Assembly: GCA_030278955.1 (NCBI GenBank)
Contig: JAOANR010000004.1
Span: forward strand, 22,310,139 to 22,374,138
Length of the DNA: 64,000 nucleotides
Direction: 5' to 3'
Origin: Hygrophila difformis
Taxonomy: Eukaryota; Streptophyta; Magnoliopsida; Lamiales; Acanthaceae
This document shows, one piece after another, positions 37,226-49,566 of the stretch; positions within the stretch are counted from its first letter, which is position 1, and each line of letters begins with the position of its first letter. The notes below the pieces were generated by a model. It had not been told where the DNA came from, made no database searches, and worked only from the letters and a program-made list of their open reading frames with translations. Both the position numbers and the translations under genes were made by a program.

Positions 37226-37620
37226 TTTCTCAAACATTCTTCTAAATTTTAGAAAGTGCATATAACCCAATCCGGTTTCTGTAATGGCATAACAATTGCC
37301 AGCAGGTGCATACAACGCTAAAATGATGTTAAGCCCTTTGTAAAGTGATGTATAAGTCTTATCATGTGATGTATAAACAGTAATTTATTTTTCTATTAGT
37401 TTTTATTTCATAACCACCATCCATCACTTTTTGATACTCACACATCATTTCATATACACATACTCATCACTTTTGAATGTCCAGCACCTACAGCCCGCCA
37501 GCACCCAAACGATTTCCCATATAACCATCGTGATTAATGTTTTAAAATTAATTTTGATTTTTGAATTAGTTTTACAATTACCTTTAAATGAGCCAATAAT
37601 ATGTACTTCTAATTTACTAA

Positions 37621-37663
<43 letters not shown>

Positions 37664-39123
37664 GCATTAGTGAACAACCCATCCTACATTTAATGTGGTG
37701 TCTCCATTTCAAATTTCTAATTTTTATAAATTTTTGTATATTTTTTAATTTATCAGTTTTAGATTTCACATTTATTTATTTATTTATTATAGATTTTCAG
37801 TTTTTGAAATATATGGAATTCCTACAATATTCACTTTTAAAAGCATTTGAAAGATTTGAAATTTAAAGTTTTGCAAATTTTATTTTATCTATATTATTTT
37901 GTATTTTTAAATTTACTAATTTTAGATTTTCGCATTTATTTATTTATTCATTATAGATTTTAGTCTAGTGTATAAAATCTATCGTTTACTTTCCCACTCT
38001 ATCATCCTATCATGTCACTGTATATTCACTTTTAAAAAGATTTGAAAGATAAAATTTAAAATTTTGTATTTTTTTATTTTATCTATGTTGGATTTTATTT
38101 ATTTAGATTTTTTATTTTATCTATTTTTAGATTTTATTATTTTGCATTCTTATTTTAAATTTTATTGCTACATTTAGAATTTAGTTATAGACCATAGGAT
38201 TATGACGAGCTTTTGCACTGGAAACTAAGAATTATGTCGCGTTTGTGTTTCAATATGGTGAACATATTGTAATGCCGGTAATATTGTGTAGGTTTGGTCT
38301 CAACTTTGGTTATATTTTTTTGTATGATGAATAATGTAATCAAAATGTACATTACACGTTAAATTTATTTATTCATATTAAAAATATGTTAATGTGTATA
38401 TGGAAATCCAATTTTTAGTTTTTAAAAGATATTTAATATTTAATTCCAATTTATATGGAGTTCCCACAATTTTCTTTTTTTAAAAAAAAAGAATTTCAAA
38501 TTTAAATTGAACTTGCAGTTTATATATGAAATTTATATTATTAAAGATACATTAATGAATATAAAAAAATATTTTTATATATTAATTAATGTATATATAG
38601 GCCAGATTTTCACAAAAATATATCACTTCTCTTAAAAGGAATATACAATTATATAGTTGCGAATAGATCTATCAGTAAATAAAGTAAAGAGATAATAACT
38701 AAAATAGGCCACAAGAATTATGTCCCTCTACTTTGGGGCCACGATATTTTGATTTAGGCAAATGAGCCATTAGAATTATTTTAGGCAATTTGGCCGAATT
38801 CGGGCTGCGATGGCTTAAAAGTGGAAAATTTAATTTTTTTTAATGTACTCCCTCTGTTCCATTATTTCTGTCTCAAAACTTTTTGGACACGTCATCCAAT
38901 ACATTTGTTTAACATTTAATATCTTAAAATGTACATATGTAAAAATTATGTAAAATATATATATTCTAAAACTTCATGATTAGACAAATTTAACAAGACC
39001 AAATTTGACTATATTTTTTCTATATAATTACGATTACATTAGGTCAAAGTTGATTAATAAACAATATTAAAAAGTCAAAATGAGACACTTTGAGTGCGAC
39101 GCAGGTAATATTTTTTAGGAAAT
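37226..39123. other. AT-rich intergenic DNA with simple repeats
   Basis: No gene is visible. It holds a perfect (TA)n microsatellite at 37622-37659, two diverged copies of a TTTATTTATTTAT-containing block (about 37740-37800 and 37900-37975), and a MITE-like CTCCCTCTGTTCC end near 38850. The partner end of that MITE, near 39105 (GCGACGCAGG), is too degenerate to be sure. Confidence 0.55.
37622..37659. repeat. (TA)n microsatellite
   Basis: About 38 bp of uninterrupted TA dinucleotides. Confidence 0.97.
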
Positions 39124-39374
39124 TCTCCATCCGTTTTATAATAAGTGTAACACTAGGAAGTGACACAAGATTTAAGGTAAGTTAATAAAATAAATAAAAT
39201 AAGTCACATTTGACTTTATTCCTTTTGAATTTTATTTTAATGAATATAAAAAATTAATAATTTAAGTATGATTAGTAAAAATTATTAACCTTCAAAACAT
39301 TGAAATATGGTAATGTACCACTTATTTTCAAAGACCCAAAAAGAGAAAGTGTAACACTTAGAAAATGGATGATA
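39124..39374. mobile_element. Stowaway-like MITE
   Basis: About 250 bp with inverted ends: CTCCATCCGTTTTATAATAAG then TGTAACAC on the left, and GTGTAACACTTAGAAAATGGA then TGA on the right. There is no coding capacity. The ends match the CTCC(A/C)TCCGT type of Tc1/mariner-derived MITEs. The TA target duplication is not clear. Confidence 0.65.
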
Positions 39375-39559
39375 TAATTTATTAATCTATATTTTAACAT
39401 ATTGTAATTGACGAAAAACAAATACTCAGAAAATTATGATTGTGAATGATCAAAGTAAGTTTATATTGAAAGGCTAATTACTGCAAATTCTATTAGTTTG
39501 AAAATTTTCTCTGGAATATCAGTCCTAAATGAAGTTTTAACATCTGAAAAAATAATATA

Positions 39560-40645
39560 TTGATACTAGAAAAGACATATTATAATAAGGAAGAAATGAA
39601 AGCGGATCATGCTAAGTTATTATCTTTGTTGATTAATGATAAGAAGAATGTTTATAATAATATAATGTCTGTAGTTGATAGTGATGGGTGTAGATTAATT
39701 TTTCTTTACGTGGTAGAACTGACAAAAAATTTATTGATAATTTATCTAGAAAATATTATGTTTAACCCTTCATGGTGATGTAATATTGTGTTGTTTGTAG
39801 CATCCAATCGAATCAATCCAAGAGGTAGGACTGCACGTTGTAGATTTGGTATTCCACTAGATTGTGACGAGAATTCTACCTGCAAAAAACTTACCCATAA
39901 AATTATTTAACCTATCTTCTCATTAAAACAAAGCTCAATATTTGGGACGAAAATTCATGATTAGTAGAATAATTATGAGCCCGTCTGAATTAACCAAATT
40001 CTCCAATGATTTCAGAGGAAGAAATTCCACTCGCAGTTTGTTTTACTATGACAAACTAAAGTAGATGTCAACCTTTAAAGAAGGTTAGACTCTATCTTCA
40101 AAAATCAATTTTTACCCATGTCAGTGATATGTTGCAATATCTCATGTCACCGTAAAGAGGTGACAGTATTAATAGTAATTAAGATGTATTAACTTAAGAT
40201 ACTATAAGAAATGTTATTTACAATGAAAGTTATACATGGCAAAAATTTGCACAATGAATACTTCATGTACGTGATGGTAATTGGTAAAGCTGGTACTAAT
40301 CTTAAAGATATATTCCATATGATAATTTTATAAACTCTACGTGAGATTCTATAGCGGTAATTGTTGAGAGTACTTATACAAATATAAACTGCACCACTTC
40401 AAATCCAAAAGTTTTTATATATTAACCCCTACCAATGAGATTGTTGTTACAATCAATAATTACATCATGGAACGAATGTTTGCAAATGAAAATGTATATA
40501 TATCAGTTTTAATAATTTTTTTGAGAAATAATCTGTTTTATTCCCACAAAAACACAAGTGAGTTCACAACCACCAAAACATCAACGCCTCTCTACTACAA
40601 TCAATTAACAATATTTGTCAAAAGGAAGAAAGCATAGATAGTGCC
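39560..40645 (+). pseudogene. Helitron helicase remnant, 5' part
   Basis: Decayed Pif1-type helicase of a Helitron rolling-circle transposon. VYNNIMSVVDSDG matches the region before the Walker A loop; the GxGGTGKT loop itself is destroyed. GRTARCRF then IPLDCDENSTC (about 39815-39885) matches the GRTAHSRF...STC block. NNYIMERMFANENVYIS (about 40460-40510) matches a later block. About 100 bp at 40516-40615 do not fit and may be a small insertion. The frame resumes as KEESIDS up to the solo LTR at 40646 and continues after it at 43219. Many stops. Confidence 0.75.
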
Positions 40646-43218
40646 TGTAATACCCGAGAATTTTCCAACATAAAATAAATGCAATAAATAAAATAAATAA
40701 ATAAATAAATATAATAAACATGATAAATGGATAAAGAATCATAAAAGATGAGAAATGGAATTTAAATTTGAAAGGAATCAAAATTCCGAGAACCCGGGAA
40801 GCCGAAGACAATTTAATCGAATAAATGGTTACACGGAAACCCAACACCGATGGACTCAATAACTCGAGTCCAAACATAAATTTAGATCCGAGTAAAATTA
40901 AGATAGGAAATCGGAGCCCGAAGATACCCCGGAAATCCGAATCCGGGAACATAGAGGGATAGAAGTCCGAAAGAGAGGAGGAAACGCCCGACGGATCGCA
41001 CGACCCGGCCCAGACCGAAGTCCAGGCCAGGACGGCGCGGTGGCCGCGCGCCCAATGGGGAAAACCGCGCCAAGAGCGCGCCACATGACAGATTTGTTTG
41101 TTGCGTGAATCTCTCGCCCGAACGCGGATTTTTCGACTTTCGGTTGAACATATCTCGACTCAAGACGCTTGGGGTCAGATCTTGGACGCCCTAGGTCTTA
41201 AATATCTATAAATAAACCCTCTTGGGAGCCCCGAACATCTTTACAAAACCCTACGAAATCTCTCTACACACAAAACCCTAATTCTGGAGTCGTCGGAGGC
41301 ACAAAACCGAATCAAGGGACTGACTTGGACGAAAATTAGGAGTCTCCGATCATCGGGGTAAGATTTGAACCATTCTTGTCCATTCTTTTCCATTCAAGAT
41401 TCGAAAACGAATCCTAATTAAATCTCTTTCCTATTCTAAACCCCGATCCGGACGCGTTGAGGAAAAACGAAGGATCTCGGAGGGAGAACGAAGAACGTGG
41501 AAGCCACGCCCCCGAATCATCGAGCCGAGACATCCGTAAATATGTAAGTTAACTCTTACATGGTTTTGGGATGAATTAAAACATTCAAAACTAAAAGATT
41601 AACAAGAAACCGAAATCTGTCAACTATTACTTTCTATCGGCGCAACAGATTTGTTGAATTTTTCTGAACCTTAAAACGAACTCAAACGGAAAAACTTAAA
41701 ACACGAAAAACGTTCCTAAGACTTAGATCTAGCTACTGTAAATTTTTTAGAATTTTTAGAATTGATTTGATATGTGAAAACCCATTGAAACCGAGCTGTT
41801 TAAATCTAGATCTTGAAATCGTGGACAGAACTTAGGAATGATCTTGATCACGTTTTTGACATAGGATCTAGGCTGTTTTAGATCTTTGGCCGAACATGAA
41901 AGTTGTAGATAATTGTCTTAAGATGATCCCTGTCAAATTTCATTAAATTTGGAGTTGAATTGATATGGTAGAATTCGAAATCTCTAAACTGTGACCTAGG
42001 AAATTCGGACAGATTAATACTTCTGTGAAAATTAGTGTTTTTGACCTATTTAGGTATCTCGGATTGAAAAAGTTAAAACACGAAAGTTGTAGATCTTGAC
42101 GTTTTGGAGTCAGACGCGAAATTTCGGAATTTTTGAAATTAAATCTGATTTTAGACGCATTTTAGATTAAACTGTGGTTGACCGAGTCAAATCTTGAACT
42201 CTTGATGAAACTTGTGAAATTTGCGAAACTTGTTTGACCTGCGGGTTCGATTCCCCAGGATGTCTGTGTCAAACCTTGCGGGTTCGATTCCCCAGGGTGT
42301 GTTTGAGTTCTTGCGGGTTCGATTCCCCAAGGGCGATTGTATGTTCTCCTGCGGGTTCGATTCCCCAGGATGTCCGTGTCAAACCTTGCGGGTTCGATTC
42401 CCCAGGGTGTGTCTTTCTGCGGGTTTGATTCCCCAGAATATGTGTTGATTCCTACGGGTTCGATTCCCTAGGATGTATGTGAGTTCTTGCGGGTTCGATT
42501 CCCCAAGGGCGATTGTTTGTTTTCTTGCGGGTTCGATTCCCCAAGAATAAATTATACTAGATTATATCGAATAAAAGAGGGATAGTGAAATCTTGAAATA
42601 CTTAAATAGTTTCCTTATTTAAATTATGCCTTTAAATTATGTCTTGCGATTATTTTATCATGTTGTTGAATTATGATCTTATGGAAACCCTTGTCTTTTA
42701 AAATACGCAATTAAATTATTATTAGTTGGATAAATTAAATCATGGATATTATGCACATGTTTTTAAATTTAATTAAAGGCTTTGAAACCTCACAATCATG
42801 TTTGTGGTAACTTACTCAGCACGTAGTGCTGACCAAACCATTTTTATTTCCCTGTTTATTTCAGAGCTGAAGAATATGCATCACCATATGCATTCATGGG
42901 AAGTTTGGGGAAACAATTTATTTTTAAATGTTACGTTAGACTAGAAATTGCATGAACGGGCCTGTTTAACCCGTGATTAGGCCATGTTGGCCCTATATTT
43001 AAATTCCGCTGTGATACATATATGTACATGTTATTTTCCGCTGCAACTTTGATGTATTATTTTTAAATTATATGTAAATGGGCTGTTTGAATGTTTTAAA
43101 TTCTGAAAAACCATAGCCTTGCATCTCCTTAGCAAGCTCGGAGAAACCGTGTCTTGCTAGGGAGGTGTGGCGGTGACATCCCGACCTGGGTGACCAAAAA
43201 CCGGGGTGTTACAGTGCC
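40641..43218 (+). mobile_element. Solo LTR in a Helitron helicase, TSD GTGCC
   Basis: The sequence at 40646-43213 (2,568 bp) starts TGTAATACCCGAG and ends CCGGGGTGTTACA. It is flanked by GTGCC (40641-40645 and 43214-43218). It has no gag or pol. Removing it restores the helicase reading SIDSANELFSLEYLN across the junction, which confirms both ends. It belongs to the same broad LTR group as the one at 18777, is in the opposite orientation, and also holds a B-box-like repeat array. Confidence 0.95.
42239..42550 (+). repeat. Nine-copy array of B-box-like repeats in the solo LTR
   Basis: Nine copies of TGCGGGTTCGATTCCCCA or close variants (one reads GGGTTTGATTCC, another TACGGGTTCGATTCCCTA), about 30-40 bp apart, with partly repeated spacers (GATGTCTGTGTCAAACCT and GGGCGATTGT each occur twice or more). 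The core GGTTCGATTCC matches the B-box/T-arm consensus bound by TFIIIC. No A box or tRNA fold is present, so these are not tRNA genes. Confidence 0.93.
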
Positions 43219-43935
43219 AATGAATTATTTTCATTGGAATACCTAAACACGATCAATTGTTCTGGATTACTGAATCATCAAATATATTTGAAAGAGGGTT
43301 GCATAGTCATGCTTCTTAGGAATATATATCCATCAAATAAATTATGTAATGGAAGTAGGTTGATAGTAACCAAGATGAAGAATTAGATAGTTGTGGTTAA
43401 ACTAATTCTCGGGAAACTATGAAAGTTAGAAAATTCTTGATTGGCAGAATGATTATGAGTCTATTTGATTTAACAAAATTTTTATTCGATTTGAGATGAG
43501 AAAATTTTCACTCATAGTTGTTTTGTTATGATTATAAACAAAATTCAATGTCAATTTTTAAAGAATGTCGGATTTTATCTTTCAAAATAAGTTTTTAGTC
43601 ATGAACAGTAATGTTGTAATATTTCGTGTCACTAGCAAGATGTGGCTAAAAGTATTAATATGTAATTAAGAATGATTAACTCAAGATACCACAAGAATTG
43701 TTGTTTACAATGAAATTTATATATGACAGAAAATTTGCAAAATGGATAGTTGATATGGGTGATGGTAAAGCGGGTATTGATTTTGGAGATGTACAATTAG
43801 ATGTAACATTTTTGGATGATATTCTTATGAATTCTACGGGTGATCCTATAGTGGTAATTTTTTAAAGTACATATACAAATATAAACTGCACCATTTCAAA
43901 TTCAAACATTTTAAAAGATAGTGTTATACTAACCC
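43219..43935 (+). pseudogene. Helitron helicase remnant, 3' part plus a duplicated middle part
   Basis: 43219-43395 continues the interrupted helicase: LNTINCSGLLNHQIYLKEG, VMLLRNIYPSNKLCNGSRL and IVTKM match the conserved C-terminal LPNH...LKVGVPVMLLRN...LCNGTRL block. From about 43430 to 43925 the DNA is instead a diverged copy of 39950-40430, for example ACAAATATAAACTGCACCA and GTTTACAATGAAA-like stretches in the same order. This is a middle helicase segment placed after the C-terminus. It contains stops and frameshifts. Confidence 0.72.
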
Positions 43936-44464
43936 CTCGATGCCACCCTTAGGCTGGCCAAAGCACAACGACACCCATTCACAGACCCACCCCATGTGTC
44001 TTAGTCCATCTTATAGCCAAATCGCCTTATCCGAAGCGATTGGGAAACTGAAGCGCCACTGTAACGTGGAAATCCATTGCCGACAATGTGATCCTAGGTT
44101 TCACGATTGGATTAAGCAATTTTGAGCTTAACACCTGATGGTTGGTCTGCTCATTCCTAGACCTATGAACCTCTCTTCGCCGTGACTATTTGTGTATCTC
44201 TCTGCATAGATTGGTGCAAGGCCGTTGGAATCAGATCGAAGGAAACGTCGGCGCTGATGCGTGGCGACCTGACACCCTGCCCACAAAGTATTCCTTTTTT
44301 ATACGATTTTGGTTCTATTTGGTTTCATACGAAGGTTTTTATTTCTTGTTATTTTAGTGAATTCTTATTTTGTCCAATTTGTAACCCACAATGGGCACAA
44401 TGACTTGTAACACACAATGGTGATGATTCTTCTTTTGTCCAATTCTTCTCTTATTATTACAATG
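43936..44464. other. Unassigned intergenic DNA
   Basis: No gene is recognised. Short open frames at 43940-44125 and 44182-44403 have no family resemblance. A segment containing CTTGTAA then ACACAATGG recurs near 44404 and 44468, a small local duplication. Confidence 0.4.
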
Positions 44465-45150
44465 ACTTGTAAGCCACAATGGGCACAACTTCAAGAATAC
44501 TTAGCACCAAACAAGTTAACTGCAAACAAACCTGATATTGAATCTAGAATTAGAAGAGTTAAAACAAGAGTTATTTGAGGAACATCCATTGGATAAGGTA
44601 CATGCCTACTCATATGTGGTTGAGTTCTAAAATAATAGTTTTACTATATTCATATGTTACTCATAATGTACCTTGATGCAAAACTAACATGCAAATCAAC
44701 CTTACTTAAATGAGCTTGTTTGAAAACACATGCTTCATGGACCTTGTGCTGAAATGAATCTAGAACACATGTGTATTAAAATGGCAAATGTAAAAATCAT
44801 TATCCAAACAATTTAATGATCCTGCAAACCACGCACCAAATGGATATCCTATATATCGTAAACGTAACATTGGTTCTGTAGCATATGCTCGCGGGAAAAT
44901 TTTAGACAATCATTGGGTTGTTCTTTATAATCCATACTTGTTAGCTAAATTTGATTATCATAAAAATTCGAAATATGTTCCACCATTAAACTTGTAAAAT
45001 ACTTGTATAAATATGTTTATAAAGGCCATAATCGGGTGGCTTACTCAGTTGACCCTTCTGATACAACAAATCACATTGATGAAATTACATCATTTCAATT
45101 GGTTGATTGGTTGCATCATTTGAAAACCAGCATGTTAGGAATGCAATAAT
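44465..45150 (+). pseudogene. Helitron N-terminal (Rep-region) remnant
   Basis: PQWAQLQEYLAPNKLTANKP and DIESRIRRVK (44480-44560) and GKILDNHWVVLYNPYLLAKF (about 44893-44952) match the Helitron-like N-terminal domain found before the Rep/helicase domains. The frame is broken repeatedly, and the conserved YKYIYKG-type continuation is degenerate. It lies downstream of the helicase pieces on the same strand, the reverse of the normal order, so it is a second Helitron copy or a rearrangement. Confidence 0.7.
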
Positions 45151-46116
45151 GTATCATTCTAATCATACCTATATGCATATGCGTATGTGTGTGTCCCAAA
45201 TTCACAAATCTTAGTTTTAAAATAAAACTTGGCGTGTTTTTCAAATAGATTTTCTGCGGAAAAAAATTAAAATTTTAAATGCACATCAATTGGGCAAAGG
45301 GAAAACCATTTCCATATAATACTCAGAGATCTCATCATCTGTTACCAAAAGTTACTGATACCACCACTGGAACACCCCTGCTCTTCCTAAGGCATCGCAG
45401 CGAGAGCCGAAGTGCGGGACGAGTGGGCGCGGGTGCTACACAGCATGTATTCCCAGCTGTCCAAAATACACTACAACTGACTCGCAATGTACCAATCATC
45501 AGAGTTCTTTCTTGTTTATAACACTACAATAGCATAAAATAAGTCGAATTCGGTTGGGTGCCATTGATCAGTAACCATATGCCAGTGCTCATAACACCTT
45601 ATTTAGTGTAAAATGAGCATAAATCCACAAACAATGGGTTCAACCCCGAAAATAACATCTCTGAAACGCAAAATGCATAGTTTAACAGTGATCAAGACTT
45701 TAACAAGTTGCCCATAATTTTAAAAACATATGTTTGCCAATGTATACATGTCAAAGCCATATTTGGAAATATCCATGCCAAGTTATGCCAAAATATATCA
45801 AGTTTTACCCTCATATGGGCTTCCAAAACACATATTTCAAAGTGACAGTTTTAAAAATAAAGCCATTAATGTCGAACACTGAAAATAAGTGGGGAAACAA
45901 AGTCAGCATAACATGTTGAGTAAGTAGGCCCTCACACTGAAGGAGTTCGGATGTCTTATTTCGGAAATAACTATAAAAATTCAGAAAAGGAAGTTTGACA
46001 TGCAAAAACAACAATAGTTACACATAAGTGTGATGTAATATAATTTTCGGAAACAAACCAGTAGAACACTATGTGTGGCCAAGAAATACACCTCAGCCAA
46101 CATGTGGATCAGGTAC
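45151..46116. other. Intergenic DNA before the Athila LTR
   Basis: No gene or recognisable element is visible. The base composition is moderately AT-rich, with a small GC-rich patch near 45400. Confidence 0.45.
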
Positions 46117-49100
46117 TGATGACAGCCTTTTATGACTGTCATTTGCGTCCAATTTAGTGTCTTAATGATGTTCTTTTGTTCTTAATTCCATTGATTTTTG
46201 ATGAATAATCATAGAGGAACAAAAAAGATGGAAGAAGGATTAAGATTGTGAAGAAGTTGGAATTACACTGAAAATGGCTTGAAATTCTAAGTTTTCTTTG
46301 TAAGTCTCGCACGCTGTGTTTCTATTGAACTGATCCACGCTTTGTCATTTATCAGGAAGTTAAGCTGGGAAGCAGCAGGAAGTGGAAAAGACATAGCGAG
46401 GAAAGAAAAGGAATGGTGCGAGGGCTTGTGTTTGAAATCAGGAAAAGATTTAAGGAAAATGTTCAGATGCTGAAGTTCACGCGATGACTGTTTAAACATC
46501 GCGAGGAAAGAAGATCTGTGCAAGACAGAAAGTTCTACACATCATGGCGAGAAGCAAATTCTTTGGAGAAATTGAAAGGCCTCGCCTTGTTGAGAAAGAT
46601 GATTAAGTTTCTGAACTCTCGCTTTGAAGGAACTGGACAAAGCGAGAGGAGAGCTATTCTGATGCGAGCGGTTATCATCCAAGGCTTAAGCAGTTACAAC
46701 GCCCATCTATAAATAAGACCCTTGGGGGAATCAGCTCAGCAAGGCGGGAGATTGAAGAGAATAGCTCGATTTTACTCTCCAGACCACTTTTAGAATTTAG
46801 TAGGTAGGTTAGGATTTAATTTTCTCTGCAATTTACTTTGAGTTCTTCAGATTTGTAATTCGATTTCGTAGTAGATTTTTTAAGAATAGTTGTTAGATTA
46901 GCTTGAGGATATCCTGGAAGGAGAGTTGCTTTTGGATCGCTTGTTCATCCATCACGACGATCATCATCTAAACTTCCGACTTGTTCGCTCATCTTTGCAT
47001 TATTCTGATTGCAATCAGATTTCCAGGTGTATTCATTTTTAATTCTTTGTTATTCGAGATACATGAAGAATGATCAGTTATCAGATTGTGAATTTCTTAT
47101 CTTTCTGGTTTCCATTTCTATTTCTTAATTCTGTTTCAGAAGAGTATAAACCTCAACTTCGATATTCAATTTTGGATTTTGGATCATATCTCTAATTTGA
47201 TTCTCGAAAATCATAACACTTCCACATCTTTAATTCGTAAGTTGTTCGTTCCAATTGCGCAAGAAGTTTGGATATTGTAACCGAGTTAGGTATGATCTGG
47301 CAAGAATTATGAATTCATTTGATTTTCTGTCGACATTATGTTATGATCACAAAATAAGAGGAGAATCATAGTGTTTAATGTTCAGAATTTCAAAAGGTTC
47401 CTAGAGACCCATGCAGTGTTAATCATCGCTTGATAATCTTTAAGAATTAATAATTCTAAGTTCATGAATTTTGGATGCAAAAGGTTCTGTATTCATGATT
47501 TTCAAAACGGAAATCCCAGAAGGTAGTTATGACAGTTATAAACTCTGATCATTTACTTCACATAAGGATAAACCCACGCTTCATCCTAAAAGATGACGCG
47601 ACGAAATATCCAGATAACCTTGCTGTGACAAAGGCTATCCTAATACTCTCGCGATGTCAATTTGACAAAGCAAGAGGACCAATCTATAATAGCAACAGAT
47701 TTGATATCCATTTTTCAGGGTATCAACTATTCACTTTTACTTCTTATACATATATAAACCCTATCTATAAGTAGGAATTGAGAACCTCGCCGCATTCTTA
47801 CAGAAATTAATGCGAGGTATTCAGTTCTTTGTATAAACAAAATCTGAGGAACATTCTTTGAATATTAACTCCCTCCACGTTGTACAGACATAGCGTGCGG
47901 AAAATTGGAATGTTCATAGTTTGAAACCCAAAGTAGTTACTGCGAGCTACTATGGACATTTATTTTGCCGAATTATTTCTCAAATCATTTTTCTTGGGAA
48001 AGTTATTTCCTAATTCTGTCTAGTTTCCGATGTATATTTTGGAAGCACCCTTGCATTTTGATTAAGAGGACTCAGAACCCTCAACATTTCTTTATACATA
48101 TAATATTACATATACATATGGTATTTTGGGATATTTCCCAGTCTATGATGAGTAATCTTACTTCATAATTACAGACTCACAATTCATATCTGCAATTCGT
48201 ATTACTACTCTCATTGGTACACTGAGAAAGATGATGATATAAGTTTTCTCAATCATTATTTACTCAGGACTAATGAAGAACAAACTTGTTCTTTAGTTGG
48301 GCATTTAGTACCTGTCGTTTAAAAGGAAAAGATGTTTCAAAAACCATCTTTTGTCCTAACAATTAGTAGAGTATCAGGAAGATTAATTTCCAGGGTCCAT
48401 GGCTTTATAGTTATCACTATATGCTATGAGTAGGAGATTAAATATTTCTCTTACAGTCTACTAATCCTGAGTCAAACCATGGAATTTGGAACTGTTTACA
48501 GAGATTTCTCGAGCTAAATCATTTATACAAATCTGAGTAGTCTGGATAAGTCAAGGAATTTGAATAGCAATTTCATCTTGATATACTTACAAGACTATTA
48601 TTTCTTACGAATACTTGCAGGAATTACTCTGAGGAAACAAGTCTTATGAAAACATTGGATAATAGATTTAAATACTTGTTTTTCACTTTTTGTAGAGGAC
48701 ATCCAATACAGGGTCATAAGATCAGTTTGATCAGAGTAATGGAAAGAACAACTTCAAGTTCAGATGAATATAGCATGATTTAGAAGTGACCTCGAGTTCT
48801 CAAAGGCTTAATCTGAGTGTGAAAGAAAAAGATTAAGTGACAATTCTGAAAAGCTTTTATTACAGAAAGAGTCTGACCGATCATTCTGTGATGATAGTAT
48901 TCCATGATTTCAGAGCTTAGAATGTCATGACACTGAATCATAAGTACCTGTCTTGGGAAGTGATTTAAGACATGAAGATTTGATTAAGTTGTATAAAGGA
49001 TTTTTCTATCTCAATGGACTTTCATTATGTTTTAACCATTGAAGTATGATACTCTCATCATATTCTTATTTCATTCATTTGACTTGGTCCGTGATATCTT

Positions 49101-49441
49101 AAACACATGAATATAATCACGATGTTCGACATCATTTTAATTGCTTTCTTTACTATGTTTACAGCTTTAAGCATTTACATTTCAGTATAATTCTTTAGTA
49201 ATCATCATTACAACATCCTTAAACCAAGAGTAGAGACAGATTCTAGAGTTAATAATTCTATTAAAACACTTCTATCGTGTAACTCTCTATTGAACGATCC
49301 CGACAATAAAAATAAATATTGCAGCTTGATACCGTGCGCTTTCGGTAGGAAAAACTAGGCAAGCTTTTTAACAGCCCTATAGGAGTTATAGTGTAAAGGC
49401 TGTCGGGGGGCATTGCAGCGGGGTTTTACCTCAATGCTTCA
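46117..49441 (+). repeat. Putative 5' LTR of the Athila element
   Basis: The right end is well fixed: ...CAATGCTTCA directly precedes the tRNA-Asp primer-binding site at 49442. The left end is inferred from TGATGACAG with a 7-bp inverted repeat (ATGACAG 46119-46125, CTGTCAT 46136-46142). It gives about 3.3 kb, long but possible for Athila. A TATA-like CTATAAATAAG lies 590 bp in (46707-46717). The first 700 bp contain many GCGAG / CTCGC and CACGCTTTG words. No matching 3' LTR copy occurs in the window, so the left border and total length remain uncertain. Confidence 0.55.
46707..46717 (+). promoter_or_regulatory. TATA box of the Athila 5' LTR
   Basis: CTATAAATAAG about 590 bp from the inferred LTR start, a normal U3/R position. 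It would drive the genomic RNA of the element. Confidence 0.5.
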
Positions 49442-49459
49442 TGGCGCCGTTGCCGGGGA
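49442..49459 (+). other. Primer-binding site for tRNA-Asp
   Basis: TGGCGCCGTTGCCGGGGA is complementary to the 3' end of plant tRNA-Asp and is typical of Athila and Tat elements. It directly follows the LTR end. Confidence 0.93.
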
Positions 49460-49566
49460 GGGTGTAGCGTTATGAATTTTAGAACTGTAGATACTCTTTG
49501 GTTTAACTGTAATTATTTACTTTATACTATAATAAATTCATAAATTCTTTCATTTTGTTCACAGAG

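Noticed and set aside
38848..39110. A second Stowaway MITE starting CTCCCTCTGTTCC
   Set aside because: The right end is too degenerate to show an inverted repeat or TA duplication with confidence; mentioned only within the intergenic entry.
42239..42550. Possible tRNA gene cluster or CRISPR-like array
   Set aside because: Only the T-arm-like B-box is present, with no A box, anticodon arm or acceptor stem. Spacers are partly repeated, and the DNA is a plant LTR.
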